Shown here in pieces: positions 24,592-36,425 of a stretch of 64,000 bases of DNA (within the stretch, counting starts at the first letter, position 1; each line of letters begins with the position of its first letter). The DNA comes from Luscinia megarhynchos (lineage: Eukaryota > Chordata > Aves > Passeriformes > Turdidae), in NCBI GenBank assembly GCA_034336665.1, contig CM067592.1:34260717-34324716 (forward strand). The letters are read 5' to 3'. Below the pieces are notes generated by a model that searched no databases, was not told the DNA's origin, and saw only the letters and a list, made by a program, of their open reading frames with translations. The translations under genes and the position numbers were made by a program.

Positions 24592-25239
24592 TGTTGAAGC
24601 CGGGTGGGGCGGTGATTTCCTTATCTCCGTGGCACATATTATCTGCTAATGGGCCATCTTTAAAACCAGATGGAGCAATCATCTTCATCTTTTCCACAAC
24701 CCATCCTCCCTCCAGGAAGATATCATCTGCTGCTGGCCCATTAAGTCCTACATATGACTGATAAAATTACATCATCCCACTGGGAGATGCTCCAGCCAGG
24801 GAGAGGAGCCAAGCCTTCCTACCTAGATAAAAACTGAGATTTTGAACTACAAAATACCTTCTTTCCACTGGATTCTAGAGGAGAAGCTGGACCTTTCCAC
24901 ATCATCCCTGGACCTTCAGAGGAAACCTGTACCTTCTACAGGAGCACTGCTTCAACTGAACCACATCTGTCACTGCAGGAGGACTAAACCCACCATTTAA
25001 TCAGACTGTTACCAACACCCTGACTGACAGGGTGTCAGGTTGTATTCTGACTCTGTCACTGTTTTGGGTTTGTTCTTTGTAATACTGTATTTCTATTTTG
25101 ATTTTCTTAGTAAAGAACTGTTATTCCTAATTCCCATATCTTTGCCAGGGAGCCCCTTAATTTCAAAATTATAATAATTTGGAGGGAGGGGATTTACATT
25201 CCCATTTCAAAGAGAAGCTTCTGCCTTTATTGGCAGACA
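24592..25239 (+). mobile_element. Songbird-type ERV solo LTR
   Basis: Seen: the element starts tgttgaagcc and ends at about gcagaca, which gives TG...CA ends. Known phrases of a common songbird LTR run in order: cagatggagcaatcatcttc, gactgataaaattacatcat, ttcttagtaaagaactgtta and ttaatttcaaaattat. A perfect 8-bp hairpin (acaccctg / cagggtgt, 25015-25035, 5-nt loop) lies just before the T-rich 3' part. No internal viral region is attached, so this is a solo LTR left by recombination. A clean target duplication is not visible: flanks read cacatc on the left and gacatg or acatg on the right, at best a 4-of-5 or 4-of-6 match depending on the exact end. Family recognition is from memory. Confidence 0.8.
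25015..25035 (+). repeat. 8-bp perfect hairpin within the solo LTR
   Basis: Arms acaccctg and cagggtgt enclose actga. It lies upstream of the rtaaa-rich 3' part of the LTR, a position where some retroviral LTRs carry a hairpin close to the polyadenylation site. That role is inferred only. Confidence 0.7.
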
Positions 25240-25516
25240 TGTCTCCTTCAAACCAGTGCACTTTTCTATATTAAATCCTACTCTGTTTTTCAAAAAGAAC
25301 CCTATAGACTTCAAACATGAAACATGCAGCACTCTTCTGTCAGTATCTTCTTCTATCTACTGTTATAGGGAGATTTTAAATCGCTTCAAGGTCAGTTATC
25401 TGATAAATTCCTTTTATAAAGGTCTTAATTCTGCATCTTCATGGATTGTTTTAAAAGGCTGTTTTAGCTCATAATTACACAGTATGCACAGTTTGGGTCC
25501 CCAAAAGCTTAATCTG
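25240..25516. other. Short unrecognised spacer
   Basis: Nothing recognised between the solo LTR and the CR1 tip. A 72-codon plus frame (25256-25474) has no domain. Confidence 0.5.
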
Positions 25517-25612
25517 CATCATAGAATCATAGAATGGTTTGGGTGGGAAATGGCTCTTAAAAGTCACTTACTCTAACCCCCCTGCAGGGTGGGGACATCT
25601 TCCACTCGATTG
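25517..25612 (-). mobile_element. CR1 LINE 3' tip
   Basis: On the plus strand, catcatagaatcatagaatgg, gtttgggtgggaaatggctc and ctaacccccctgcagggtgg are the reverse complement of the CR1 3' UTR: two copies of the ATTCTATG tail unit, then the 'cccaacccaaaccattc' phrase and the 'ggcaggg' block. Only about 95 bases are left. There is no coding content. Confidence 0.9.
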
Positions 25613-27611
25613 TCTGAGAGAACATGAAAGTCTCTGCCTGCATATTTATAATATGCTTACTTGAGTATTTTGCTTCTCTCACTACCACAGCTTCCAACAC
25701 TGCATTGGCAGATGCTCTGGTGTAGGCTAAATGCATGTGAAACAAGTCAAATTTGCAAATTATCTGTAGTTCAACAAACAACATACAACCTCTTGCTTGG
25801 AGGTGCAGGCATGGCTAAAAGGATGTGCCTTTAAGCATACACATGCATTCAAAGGTGACTGCTCTGTCTCAGAGCACTTGGACAAGAACAGACAGTATGA
25901 CAGCAAACCAGTCTTTAATTACTGTGCAGCCTTCTCTCAGCCAAGTATTATTTTGGCCTGAGGCAGGGAGTGCATTCACATTGAAAAATGTAAGAGACCC
26001 ATACTGGAGCGTTAAATGCTTTGTACAGAAAAAAGTACAAGAGATAGAAGAAAGGGAAAGGGGTGAAATAAAACTGCCAGGAGGGTAAGGTTCATAAGGC
26101 ACAGGTTAGCCTTGTCATACTGGCAGTTATTAAGTGTCCCAAACCCACATTTTTCAAAATCAAGTTTTTCATCATTGTTCCACAAGGCACAGCCCAAGCT
26201 CAGCCCATGCACAGTCCAGACTGGCACAGACATGCATGGTGAGCATTGAGCAAAGCCACTAATTCTGCAGACAGATTTCAGATCCAGGGGAGAAAGCAAA
26301 GGAGGAACCTCTGGCAGTAAACACTTTCCATGACCTGCAATGCTACTAACATGTGCTGTGCTGTTCTTTGGTGTGTGAGAATCCCAGAAATCTGTGTCTA
26401 TCTCATACATAACCCCCTGCCCACCTGTGATGTGCTGGGAGTCCCATTATTCACTCAGGAAGGATGGATAGGCATGATTTTGGAAGCTGAACAGCCTTCA
26501 GGAACAATGCATTTCCCATTTACAGGAAAGTATTGTTTTGTAGCCTTGCTAAACATACATCACCACACCACAGGGAGTAGTGTGGCCTAAGGACTGAATC
26601 CAGGGACAAATTGTCTTCACCTAAATTCAGGAGTTAGAAATTAATAACCAGTAAGCTGTCAATTCATATAATAGGTAGTCCCTGTACATGAAATACAAAA
26701 ACACAGAAAATATATGTTTGACCTAAAAGTCCTGGCCATAACATCACCTTTCAAGGACAGTCTTAGACATCTTAGTCACTATGTATGTCAGCCTATCTCT
26801 GTAGCTAGCAGAGGCTAATCACATCCTGTTAAACATTTGAGCTCTGATTCTATGCAGGAAATAGAAGCAGCTTCCAATGCTGTCTATTATTGAACCTCCA
26901 ATTACCCTAATCTCATCATACTTTGTGGTTTCAAGGTTTGTGGAGGTCAGCTACATTCATTTTCTCTTCCATGAAAGCGTGACTCACCTGCTACCTGGTG
27001 TGTCACTCTTCATCCTTCCATCTCCTCTGCATACATTTAGTATCAGGCCTGCTTCATCTCTTGATCTTGCATATTTCTCCTTCTATTTTCCTAATGAATG
27101 GAATGGTTCTTGTACTCACATATTCTTTATTGTGCTATTCTTTTTGCAATCACCCATGTTGCAGCCTAGGTCCTATATCAAATTTAAACTGATGTCACTA
27201 ATTTTCTACTGTGCCCAGGGCTTGGCAGCATTTATATCAAGAATACTTCCCTTCTCATATCTACCAATTTAACCAAAGATTGCCAGTCATCTCTGGCTTC
27301 CTCTGTGTAACTGATTCTCTCTTCTCAGCCATTAACAGGCACTGTCTTCATGAACTCAAACAAAGGTTTCTTTGAATAAAATTACATTGATTTTCTCCAA
27401 ATTTGTCATTAATTTTTTCTTAATCTTGATCCTCTGTGACCTCTGTGTCCTGTCAGTGGATGTCACTACTCCAGCCCTGTACTGACTCCTTACTTCAGGA
27501 ATGTCACTGACCAGACATAGGGACAGTCAGTTCTCAGGGGGTTTCAGTCAACATCAGCTCTTGGAACTACCCAGTTCCAGAGTGCTATGCTACTCCTGGG
27601 ACAGCTGCAAT
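25613..27611. other. Unrecognised non-coding stretch
   Basis: No gene is recognised. Overlapping frames of 132 codons (minus, 26012-26410) and 131 codons (plus, 26877-27272) have no recognisable domains. The second is rich in phenylalanine, leucine and serine, as expected from T-rich DNA. Confidence 0.5.
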
Positions 27612-27671
27612 TAAAAAACAAAACAAAAGCAAAAGCAAAAACAAAAACAAAAATAAAAGACCAAAAAACCC
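27612..27671. repeat. A-rich (CAAAA/GCAAAA)n low complexity
   Basis: Sixty bases of A-runs broken by single C or G (acaaaacaaaagcaaaagc), ending in a purine-rich flank. It may be a decayed pentamer or hexamer microsatellite. Confidence 0.9.
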
Positions 27672-27954
27672 CAAACTGAGATACACGGATTCATTCACTC
27701 ACAAACCCACAAAAGCCCATCCTAGATCTTTAATCCCCTCTGGATACAAAACTATAGAATAGAAATCAAGACTTGTCCCTTCATGAATTTGGTAGCAGCC
27801 ATACAGGGATCAAAAATTCGACCTTCATGCATATGGTCCAGAAATAATTGGTGCAATCATTGATAGGATGTATGGAAACTAACCCATTTGATGTATCTGG
27901 CACTGGTGTGTTTGTGGGTGGTCATTTACAAACACTGCAGCGTATTTGTCTACC

Positions 27955-27974
27955 AAAAAAAAAAAAAAAAAAAA
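27955..27974. repeat. Poly-A run (20 bases)
   Basis: An uninterrupted run of 20 A. No retroposed gene or SINE body is recognisable upstream. Confidence 0.95.
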
Positions 27975-29070
27975 TCCCTTTCCATGTTTTAACTAAATCA
28001 GAAAGATTGGAAAAGAGGGTTTTTTTGTTTCCACTAAACACATCTGTCTGCTCATCTATATACACTCATGCAGAAATTTCCAGTCACTCAAGTCTCCAGG
28101 GTGTTTGAAAATGTCTGAAGTCTCTTTAAAGAGCAGATTAGCATGTATCCTAAAAGTTAGACTGTAATACTATTTAACTGCTCTATTTTTCCATTATGGG
28201 CCTGTCAGCAGGAATATGTTGCCCTATAGTACATGACAAGTGAAAACGCTAGTAACATTGTTTTTCATAGACAGAAAAATACCAAAGAAGCAATTTCTTA
28301 GCTAAAATGTCACCTGTTAGATGTATGGGGCTCACTATATTTTTGTTGCCCTGGTAACGAATGGTGTAAAATGACTCCTTTGCACAGCTCCATCAGAATG
28401 ATTGCATCCTGGTTTTTCCATCATTTTACAAGAGGCTGTTTTCATTCTCCCTTCCTGACCATATTAAGTGTAAAGAGATTGAATTACTGTGCTGTACACT
28501 CTCCATCCAATGTGGATTTAAGAGTTGATATTGATGTACTGAGAACCACGTTCTTCTTCAAGAAAAAAAAGCTACAAATTATAATGAATTTGACTTTTAT
28601 GTATCGACCGCTCCAGTAGTGAAGTAGTGTTTCTGCACCCAGGGGATAGACATGGCATGATCAGCATTTTTCACTTGAACGAATCCAATTGATAAAGCAA
28701 TATATTCAGTGTCACTTTGCTTGATCTCCAGGTTTAACAATAGTCATGCTAAAAGTAGATACGTTACTCCATAAATTCAACTCATAAAAAATGTGCTAGC
28801 CATTGCTTTATACAGCTGCACTCTTTCCAACTTTTCACTGAGCAGGGCAGAAAAAGACGAACAGAAATAATTGTGCCAAAATCAAGTAAGTGTGGGCAAG
28901 TGGCTGACAAATATTGGTAGTACTCACATATTTACAGCTAAAAACCCCAACACAGCACCATGAGGTGGGTGGTGATTAGCTAATCTCTTAGCATGTGTGC
29001 ACCTTGAGACCAAATGCTGCTCTCATACTAATACTGCACTGCTGGGCAGCTGCAGAAGTAACCTGGGAGT

Positions 29071-29106
29071 CATTACTTAACTAATTACTTAACATTACTT
29101 AACTAA
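29071..29106. repeat. Direct repeat cattacttaactaa, 22-bp spacing
   Basis: The 14-mer cattacttaactaa occurs exactly at 29071-29084 and 29093-29106, with attacttaa sharing part of the motif between them. It could be a small tandem duplication or paired binding sites containing the taatta-like core. Confidence 0.8.
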
Positions 29107-31089
29107 CAGAAACAGAATTTTTAATCTTTCTGAAGGCTACGGTGCCTAACTGTTGTGGTTATAGAAAAAATTACTGTGCATCTCACTAAAATACAAATAT
29201 GACATCACCACACATTCTCTGGAAGGACATGGTATGTCATTCATCCATGTTACAGAGGATTAAAGGCACAAAGAAGATGAACAGTACTGTAAGTTTTTAT
29301 AATTAAACATAAGCTATGGAATGTCATAATTAAAACTGCAATGACTAAAATATGTTTTAAATATTTTTTCCATAATACAAGTCATATCTTAAAAAAACCC
29401 CTATGTGTGTAATTGAATTTTTTATGCAGAATACACCTTCTCTGAAGTATCTCATTTAGAATTACAATCCAGGAAAAAGATGAAGGGGGAAAAGGTGAAT
29501 GTTTAGTATGTGTGTAAAAGTTGCTTGCAACATTAAAATAGTGTAAAATTGAGATGATCTGTTTTCAGCTAGTTTATTGTGTTCATCTGGGGTTCAATCC
29601 AGGAGAGAAATTGACATGCGTATTTTTTAAGGCACTTGGTTGTTTCTTTCAGAAGTCTTGAAGTGCTTACCTAAGTTCCAGTAAGTAAGCAGAAGAATAC
29701 AAGATGTGATATAAATGATTTCTTATTTAAGATGCATCTAATAATGTAAGTTGCATATATCTAACCTCGTAATTTATTGGTAGTCTTTTAACTCAGTTGT
29801 TCCACACATTGGATTGTGTAATTAGTGAAGTCACCTATTCACTCTCAGGTAGAACTCTGTTTAAACAACAAATCTTACAGTGGGGAGAAAATAAATCACT
29901 CAATTGACTTGAACTGAAATTCACCAATACTCCACGAATGCTTTGGGAAGTGAGGACCTGGACCTCAATGGTTTCTCCAGTTTTCATGATTTTCCTGCTT
30001 GTGACGGCTTTGCTTGTTCACCTACCAGGTGCAGCACAGCTGGGCTGAAATGCTCATGTAGAAAGGTGGTAAGAATGGTTTTGTTGTTTTGTTTAGGGGT
30101 TCCCTAAATGACATGCGATTTCACACTATTATCCCTAGAGAGTTTGCAAATCTCTTTTGTGCCACGGCAGTTCCTAAAATCAGCTGAACTTCATTAATTT
30201 GCAATTTCTTCTGCCTTCTGAATCTCCTGACTTCCTTTCCCATATTTTCCCATCACTTTTTGTACCTGGGACTGGATAGTACCCAGTATTTTTTGGCACA
30301 CCTCAGATGTATTTGATGAGGGTAGAAATCTCTGCTCAAAGAGGGTATGAGTACATCATGAGCAGTGGATATCACTTCCTGGTGAAGAAAAATGTGTTAC
30401 CAGAGCAGGGTTAGTAGTCAGATCTGCCTAGTGCCTGTGGAACTGAATCCATTGTCTGGCTATGTGATCGATGGTTATCAGCTTAAGAAGCAGAGCCTCA
30501 AATCCTCAGGAAATTTTAGGTGAAGGATAGAAGAAGATTCCCATTTGCCTAAAAAAGCTGCAATGGTAGTAGTAGTAGTAACAATAATTAGCAAGAGTAG
30601 AAATAGCTTTCTAAGAAATAACAATCACACAATGTCTAGCTTTTGAACTGCTGACAGTATGCACACTGTTATCCTAAAAAAGCTGTATTTGATATAAAGT
30701 ACTGTTTTGATTTGTTTTGCTTTGTTTTTTACTGTGCTGTAACAATGGCATAGAGGATAATCTTCTCCCTTTGGGGGAACTGGTATAAAGGCTTTTTCAT
30801 TTTGTGCTCAATCACTGAAACCATTCCTCATCCATATTTTAGGGAAGGTGAAGTCTGCCATGCATTACTGCCCTGTAAAAATATTTCCTTTGCAGGATTA
30901 TGGCAGCAGGAGGAACTAACAAGCATGGAAAGCCCTTTCTGGAGTGCGTCACACCTAGTGGGCTTGGGCAGTCAGCTGAGAAATTTCAGGGTGGCCGGGA
31001 GTTTGGGAGATAGGGCACATATCAAGGAAAGAAATGTCACGAATGGTTGGAAAAGCAAAAAGAGTGGAGTCATGGCGACAAAAAATAAC

Positions 31090-31560
31090 CTGTTCTAACC
31101 TCCCTCACCTTTGAGATGTTGGTGCTGTTGGCCTCCCGGCTAAGAATGGCTTCTTCCCTGTCTTCTCAGCAGTATTATGAAGACAATGATTAATGTTTTG
31201 GATTCATGAGCACACTATACTTAGACCAAATGGTGCTGCTGCCCTCTCCAGAAGCAAATAGGCTGACAGCTTCCTTTATGCGGCTCTGGGTTAAATTTCT
31301 GGTTATCATTTTTCCTGGGCTGCTTGAAGAGAAAGAGGTGGGGAGAGAGATGGAGGGCAGAAAGATTTTTTCCAAAGTAATTGGACCACCTGCCTACAAT
31401 AATCTCTGACCTCTGGATAAATGGAGGATTCCACTTTGCTGAGCTTACATGGTCCTTCAATACTCGCAAGCATAAATAAAACTCATTTAAAGAAATGTAA
31501 ATCCCTCTGTAAGGGTAATTAAACGGTGATGAGAAACCCTACCATAATAAAAGCACTTGA
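31090..31560. other. Candidate conserved non-coding element A
   Basis: Transposon-free and low in simple repeats, with mixed composition and several AT-type homeodomain or POU-like words (gtaattgg, aatgatta, gtaattaaac). Open frames of 60-80 codons on both strands lack domains. The resemblance to deeply conserved enhancers is a pattern judgement. Conservation cannot be seen in one sequence. Confidence 0.2.
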
Positions 31561-31814
31561 TGGAAAATGAACTTTGCCTCCCTTATGTGCATATGTGTGT
31601 GTCTGTGTCTGAGTGTGTGTGAGACAATTCATCCTACAAACACATTGACAAATGTAATATTTCTTCACCTCTATTCACTGTGATACTTCACTGTAAGGCA
31701 GTACAATTGTCTTTCTGAAACCTCAATATCCTTCTCTTCCACCCCTGTCTCCCCCCGGAAGGTCATTTTAAAATTTCTTTTGACAGTCCTAACTGATCTT
31801 ATTGTAAATCATCC

Positions 31815-31815
<1 letters not shown>
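31561..31815. other. Spacer with degenerate TG repeat
   Basis: Imperfect TG-rich run (about 31589-31621) with nothing else recognised. Confidence 0.6.
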
Positions 31816-31875
<60 letters not shown>

Positions 31876-31889
31876 ACACCCCACACACA
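31816..31889. repeat. (CA)n microsatellite
   Basis: An uninterrupted CA run from 31816 to 31873, about 29 units, followed by an imperfect CCACACC tail. It is the longest pure dinucleotide tract in the window and a likely polymorphic marker. Confidence 0.98.
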
Positions 31890-32240
31890 GAGGCACAGCA
31901 CCTAATCAGGATGTTGCTGGCTAATTTAGGCCCACTGATTTGATATAACTGGGTACAGTTTTATTATACCCTGTGATTGTAAATATGTCTGCTCTCATTC
32001 ACAGCCTGGGGAGGCTGGAGGGCCATTACATCTTAATTGAGTAATTTCTTTTTAAATCTCCACAGGCTGGGTTGCTGCTTTTGCTGCTTCTGCAGTGACC
32101 AGTCCAGGGCATTGATCTCAGTCTGTGCCTGGCTCCAGAAAATTCTGCTAATATGTGTCCCACCTATTTCTGCAATTTTGATTTTCAAATGTCCTAAAAG
32201 GCCACAATTGGCTTTTTGGTATACATGAGGAGGCAATGAG
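31890..32240. other. Candidate conserved non-coding element B
   Basis: Repeat-free block directly after the CA repeat with AT-type core motifs (gctaatttagg, cttaattgagtaattt) mixed with balanced-composition DNA. Overlapping frames of 63 (plus) and 79 codons (minus) have no domains. Enhancer identity is inferred only. Confidence 0.2.
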
Positions 32241-32445
32241 CAGAGCAACGTGGAAGCAGATAACACATTCATGTTTAGATAGGCAAAGCAAGAAACTACA
32301 CTTGGTGGGGATGAGGGATGGAACAGACTGAGCTGTTTGGTGGAGAAATTATTCTAGAATATATATCTATGATAGAAGATGATTAGAGTGACCTTCATGT
32401 TTTCCCATATCCAGACATTAAGATGAAACTCAATTCAGCCTTCTA
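32241..32445. other. Unrecognised spacer
   Basis: Nothing recognised. AT-rich sequence leading into the triplet array. Confidence 0.5.
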
Positions 32446-32475
32446 TACTACTACTACTACTGCTACTACTGCTGC

Positions 32476-32550
<75 letters not shown>
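32446..32550. repeat. Compound in-phase triplet array (TAC/TGC)11(TTC)11(TTA)13
   Basis: Thirty-five consecutive triplets without a phase break: eleven TAC or TGC (32446-32478), eleven TTC (32479-32511), then thirteen TTA (32512-32550). Neighbouring unit types differ by one base (TAC to TTC to TTA). An open frame through it gives runs of tyrosine, phenylalanine or serine and is not a gene. Confidence 0.97.
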
Positions 32551-32552
<2 letters not shown>

Positions 32553-35009
32553 TTATAAAAATATTAACAATTTTGGACTTTCATTCCTCTATAGGAGTGA
32601 TATTGCCTTTAGAGAGATATATTTAAAAATTTAAAAAATTTTAATTATGCACATGCATGCAAGCACAGGTATGTATAAGTTTCCATATACATAATTTTAT
32701 TTTCCTCTATTTTTGAATGTATTTAAGAATTATTTGCCCAGAAAAGAGCAGAAAAGCCAAGGATTTATCACAGTTTTTATGTCTAAGATCACCATTACAG
32801 AAAATGTTTGACTGATATTTATAGGCTGAACATCTGTCCTGTAAAACTATTTTTTGCTCCAAGTATTTCTGGGCAATGTTAGAAAAGCTACTGATGAACT
32901 CTATAGTATTCGTTTAATACATACACTTGTAGATTAAAGTTATGCCAGTTTAAGGGCAGACACTGTCACTTGTTCCAGTAGGGTTTCTTTTGTGGTCTCA
33001 GTCTAATTTCAGCTGGAAAAGGAAATGTTTTCCTCCAAAGCACAGGCACCACAGTTTGCACTTCAGACTAAAAGGCTAAAGAGCAAGAGGCAGGAGTAGT
33101 CTTACCAACATCACTCCCTAATGTGGTGCCTCAGATGGCAAGAGGCCTACCAGTGTGTCAGGAGAGGGAAAAACATCAATCCAACAAAAAGCCAAGCCTG
33201 TCCGTTGATACCTGTCTCTGCAGCTGTATTTCTTTACCTTGTTCTAATGTTGACTTGAACAAAAAAACCCCACCACACCGCACCCCAACAACCCCAAATA
33301 TATGGTTTTTATCTATTTTAGATTACATGACAAAATCTAGCCTTTTGAATGCTTCAGGCTGCCTGGTAACACTGCCAAAAGACGAGCAGGAGAGCGCATG
33401 CACTGTTTTTGTAAGAAAAAAGACCAGAGAGTAGGAAATCACGGGTGTGATTCCCACAACCTCTGAATCTGCTCAGTTGTTGGGTTTTTTTTTTGTTTTT
33501 TTTTTTTTTAAAAAGAGGCAGCAATCAGTGCTGATTGAAATACCTTTGAATGCAGTTATAATGAAATTCCATTTCTTGTCCATGCCAGCGTTGCAGCCAT
33601 TGTTGGTAATGGTCTCCTTCAGAGCAATACAGTCATTGCTGCCTTGTGCAGTACCATGGGAAGCAAAGGCAGGCAATCCCTGAATACAATTTAACAAGAA
33701 GACTTTGCTGTAGAGATTTTTCCTAGGGCTCATCTGTCTGCTTTCTGGATCTGTCCTGAGAAAAAAACAAACTGTGAATATTCTGTGGGAACAAAGAAGA
33801 AGACCTGATAAAGTACATTTTTAATTCCACACTGGCAATTTGGGTAATTTTACTTTCCTGTCCAGGTCCCTATGGTGGTATTGTGAACACATAATGACCC
33901 ATTGTTTGAGACATTGATTATTCTGGACATTGCTTTGTAACAGGTCAGTTCAAACCTACCTTAGTTTGATGTGATATAACACGGCCCTGTGGAGGAATCA
34001 GAAAAACTGCTGCTTTAAAAGAACCCTGAGTGAGAAGCACATATACTAATCTAATAATTCAAAATAGTTTCTTTGTATTCAGTCTTGTTATTGACCTGCA
34101 GTGAGTAACAGTTGATTTTTGTTGCTGTTGGATATGATGCAGAAATTAAGGACCTTTCCTTATTCAGTTCCTGTTTAAGGATTATTACTTGCCAGTAGGG
34201 TTTCTTATTTTCCCATGTGAGTAAACACACAAAAGAGCTTTGGTGACAGATAGAGAATGAGTTTATCTGGCTCTAATGTTTCCAGTACTGATAATGATGC
34301 TTCCTGCATCAGCTCCAAGATCCAATCCTCTGTCAGTTTTAGAAAGAGACTTATGTGATCTAGTGATCTTTCATATCCCTCTAAATCCAGTTCCTAAAGA
34401 ATGAAAATACTGTGAAAAACCGATCTCTCTTAGTAGTTTTTCTCAGTGTGGAATGCATTTCAGCCTTGTAAAATATTCTTCACAATCTTCCTCTTTGCTT
34501 TCAAATGTGGGTCCTTGATGGACTCTGATAGCACTGATGCACCCCTCTCAGCATCAGGAACTTGGAACACTTAGTGCGCTACTTCCAAACCAGATGAGCT
34601 GCAAGGGAAGTCCAGATGATGGAAAAGCTTGTGATATTGCAAAACTCAACATCCATGATTCAGCCATATGACACCACTTGAAACAAAGAAGATTTTACCA
34701 CTCATTGATCTCTGAATTCTTTGTCTGCTCCAGTGGCCTAAAAAGGTTGGATTCTAGTAAGGCTATTGCAGTTTGGAAATAATTCTAAGTGGGATGGGAG
34801 CAAGGACACAATCTAACCTTAGGCAGCTATTGGGTGGATGCCCTCCACCCAGAGAGCCATCCTTGTGTAGTGATTGGGAAGAAAAAGGAGTATATTTGAG
34901 TCCATCTCGTTTTAGTGAAGGCTTATATAGGTCAGAAAGATTGCTCCTTATATGTATCTCTTTCCCTACTGGTACAGCAAAAGGAGTCCAGAGAGCTAAG
35001 CCTGGTGCC
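32551..35009. other. Unrecognised non-coding stretch
   Basis: No gene or transposon is recognised. A T-run with one G lies at 33485-33510. The 103-codon plus frame at 33123-33434 has no recognised domain. The rest is AT-rich unique sequence. Confidence 0.5.
33485..33510. repeat. Poly-T run with one G
   Basis: Twenty-six bases of T interrupted by one G. Confidence 0.9.
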
Positions 35010-35050
35010 CACACACACACACACACACACACATACACACACACACACAC
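35010..35050. repeat. (CA)n microsatellite with one CATA interruption
   Basis: About 20 CA units with a single C-to-T change near 35034. Frames through it give cysteine/valine or threonine/histidine repeats and are artefacts. Confidence 0.98.
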
Positions 35051-36425
35051 TTTGAGAACATCTAGAGTTACAGAGATGAATCCACCAAGGTTTTTGCTGC
35101 ATGGTTCCAGCTAAAACCAACAGAAGAAACTTACATCAACATGGCAGAAACTTACCTTGAGAATGCCTAGCTCTGAGAGTTGTCAGAGTAAATCAGCAGA
35201 AGGAGAAAACATTTTCATAGCACTAGTGTCCTCTCTAAAATATTGTGACTTAAAAAGCCAACACAGAGAACAATAAAGGCCAAATAAGAACTCTTGTACT
35301 GCCATATGAATATTTTAAAATGGTGCTTCCAGAGGATTTGACTGTACAAGTTTAAGTAATTCTTAGAGAAAAGCCAAGCACGTGAGGAGTTTCCTGGCCA
35401 ACTTCAGAAAATTACTTGTCAAGAGTTTTATATTGCAGTGATATTTTGGTTTTAATTTCAGTAGAAGGGGCAGCACGTCTTTAAAATGTGCAATAGGGAA
35501 TGTGTCTGCCCCCTGTGCATTTCAGTAACCACACTTTGGGAGAGATCCAGGGTCCTTGGATCTCCTTTGTGAGACAATGTCCTGCTTGACAAATGCAAAA
35601 CAAGAACTGATTGCTGGACCTGAAGTAATTTCAACCCCCCCAAAATGATACATTTCTAATAACAAGGTGATTTGTGCTTTTGCCAAAACACAATTTATGC
35701 TTTAGACAAAAATAAATATTCTCAGTGTATAGATAACAGGATGATATTTTGAAATGTGTGATATAGGATAAGGTGATTTGGGATGATCTAGTGGATCCTT
35801 CTGGCTGTGTTTCTTCAGAGATGTAATACTAACCATTGCGGCACAACAATAAAAATTTTACTTCTTTCGTTGAACTCCTTCCTTCTCTTGTATGACAGTG
35901 TCTTACCAGACAGCATCTCCCACATTTTACAATAATGCATTTACTGTCTGATTCTGCTCCCAAGGCAGCACAGCAGTTTTAAGTGGGTGATACCTATTTT
36001 CCATGTTCTTCCTTCAAGGATGCTGCCACATATTAACCAGATAGCCCTATTTGACAATCTTGCCAAATTGCCTGCTTTAAGTTGACTTTCACAATACTGA
36101 ATCAGAACTTCCAGAAGTAGTGCATTGTCTCTCAGCATGCATAATTTCCTGAAACACTTAGCAAAAAAAGTTTAAGACATGAGCGCACAGAAACCTATTG
36201 GCTGCTCCCCAATATGATGACTTGTACTTTGCAATGTTCAGCTCTTAGATTGTTTTCAAATATAAGTAATCCAGAATTCAGGTCCAAGGGACAATTTCCT
36301 ACACAAAGAAAAGAGAATAATGTAGCTGCATAACAGTGCATTGCATTTGAATTATTTGTGCCAGATGAGGAAAATAGCAGTTAGAATTTATCTCCTCATT
36401 TAAAGAGACAATAAGTTTCTGTAGT
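35051..36425. other. Unrecognised non-coding stretch
   Basis: No gene or transposon is recognised. Short minus frames (61 and 65 codons) have no domains. Confidence 0.5.

Larger units (their letters stand above)
27672..31089. other. Unrecognised non-coding stretch
   Basis: No gene or transposon is recognised. It contains a 20-A run (27955-27974), a 22-bp-period direct repeat (29071-29106) and a short run of gta units near 30566-30580. The largest frame is 98 codons (30802-31098 plus) and has no recognised domain. Confidence 0.5.

Noticed and set aside
22570..25239. A provirus bounded by two LTRs
   Set aside because: The two LTR-like elements are of different families and the 1 kb between them has no retroviral gene remnants.
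28110..28150. U6 snRNA-like words (gcagattagcatg)
   Set aside because: Only a short coincidence; the rest of the U6 sequence is absent.
32423..32626. Frame with serine and tyrosine runs
   Set aside because: It is the translation of the triplet microsatellite.
34763..35120. Frames with Cys-Val or Thr-His repeats
   Set aside because: They are translations of the CA/TG dinucleotide repeat.
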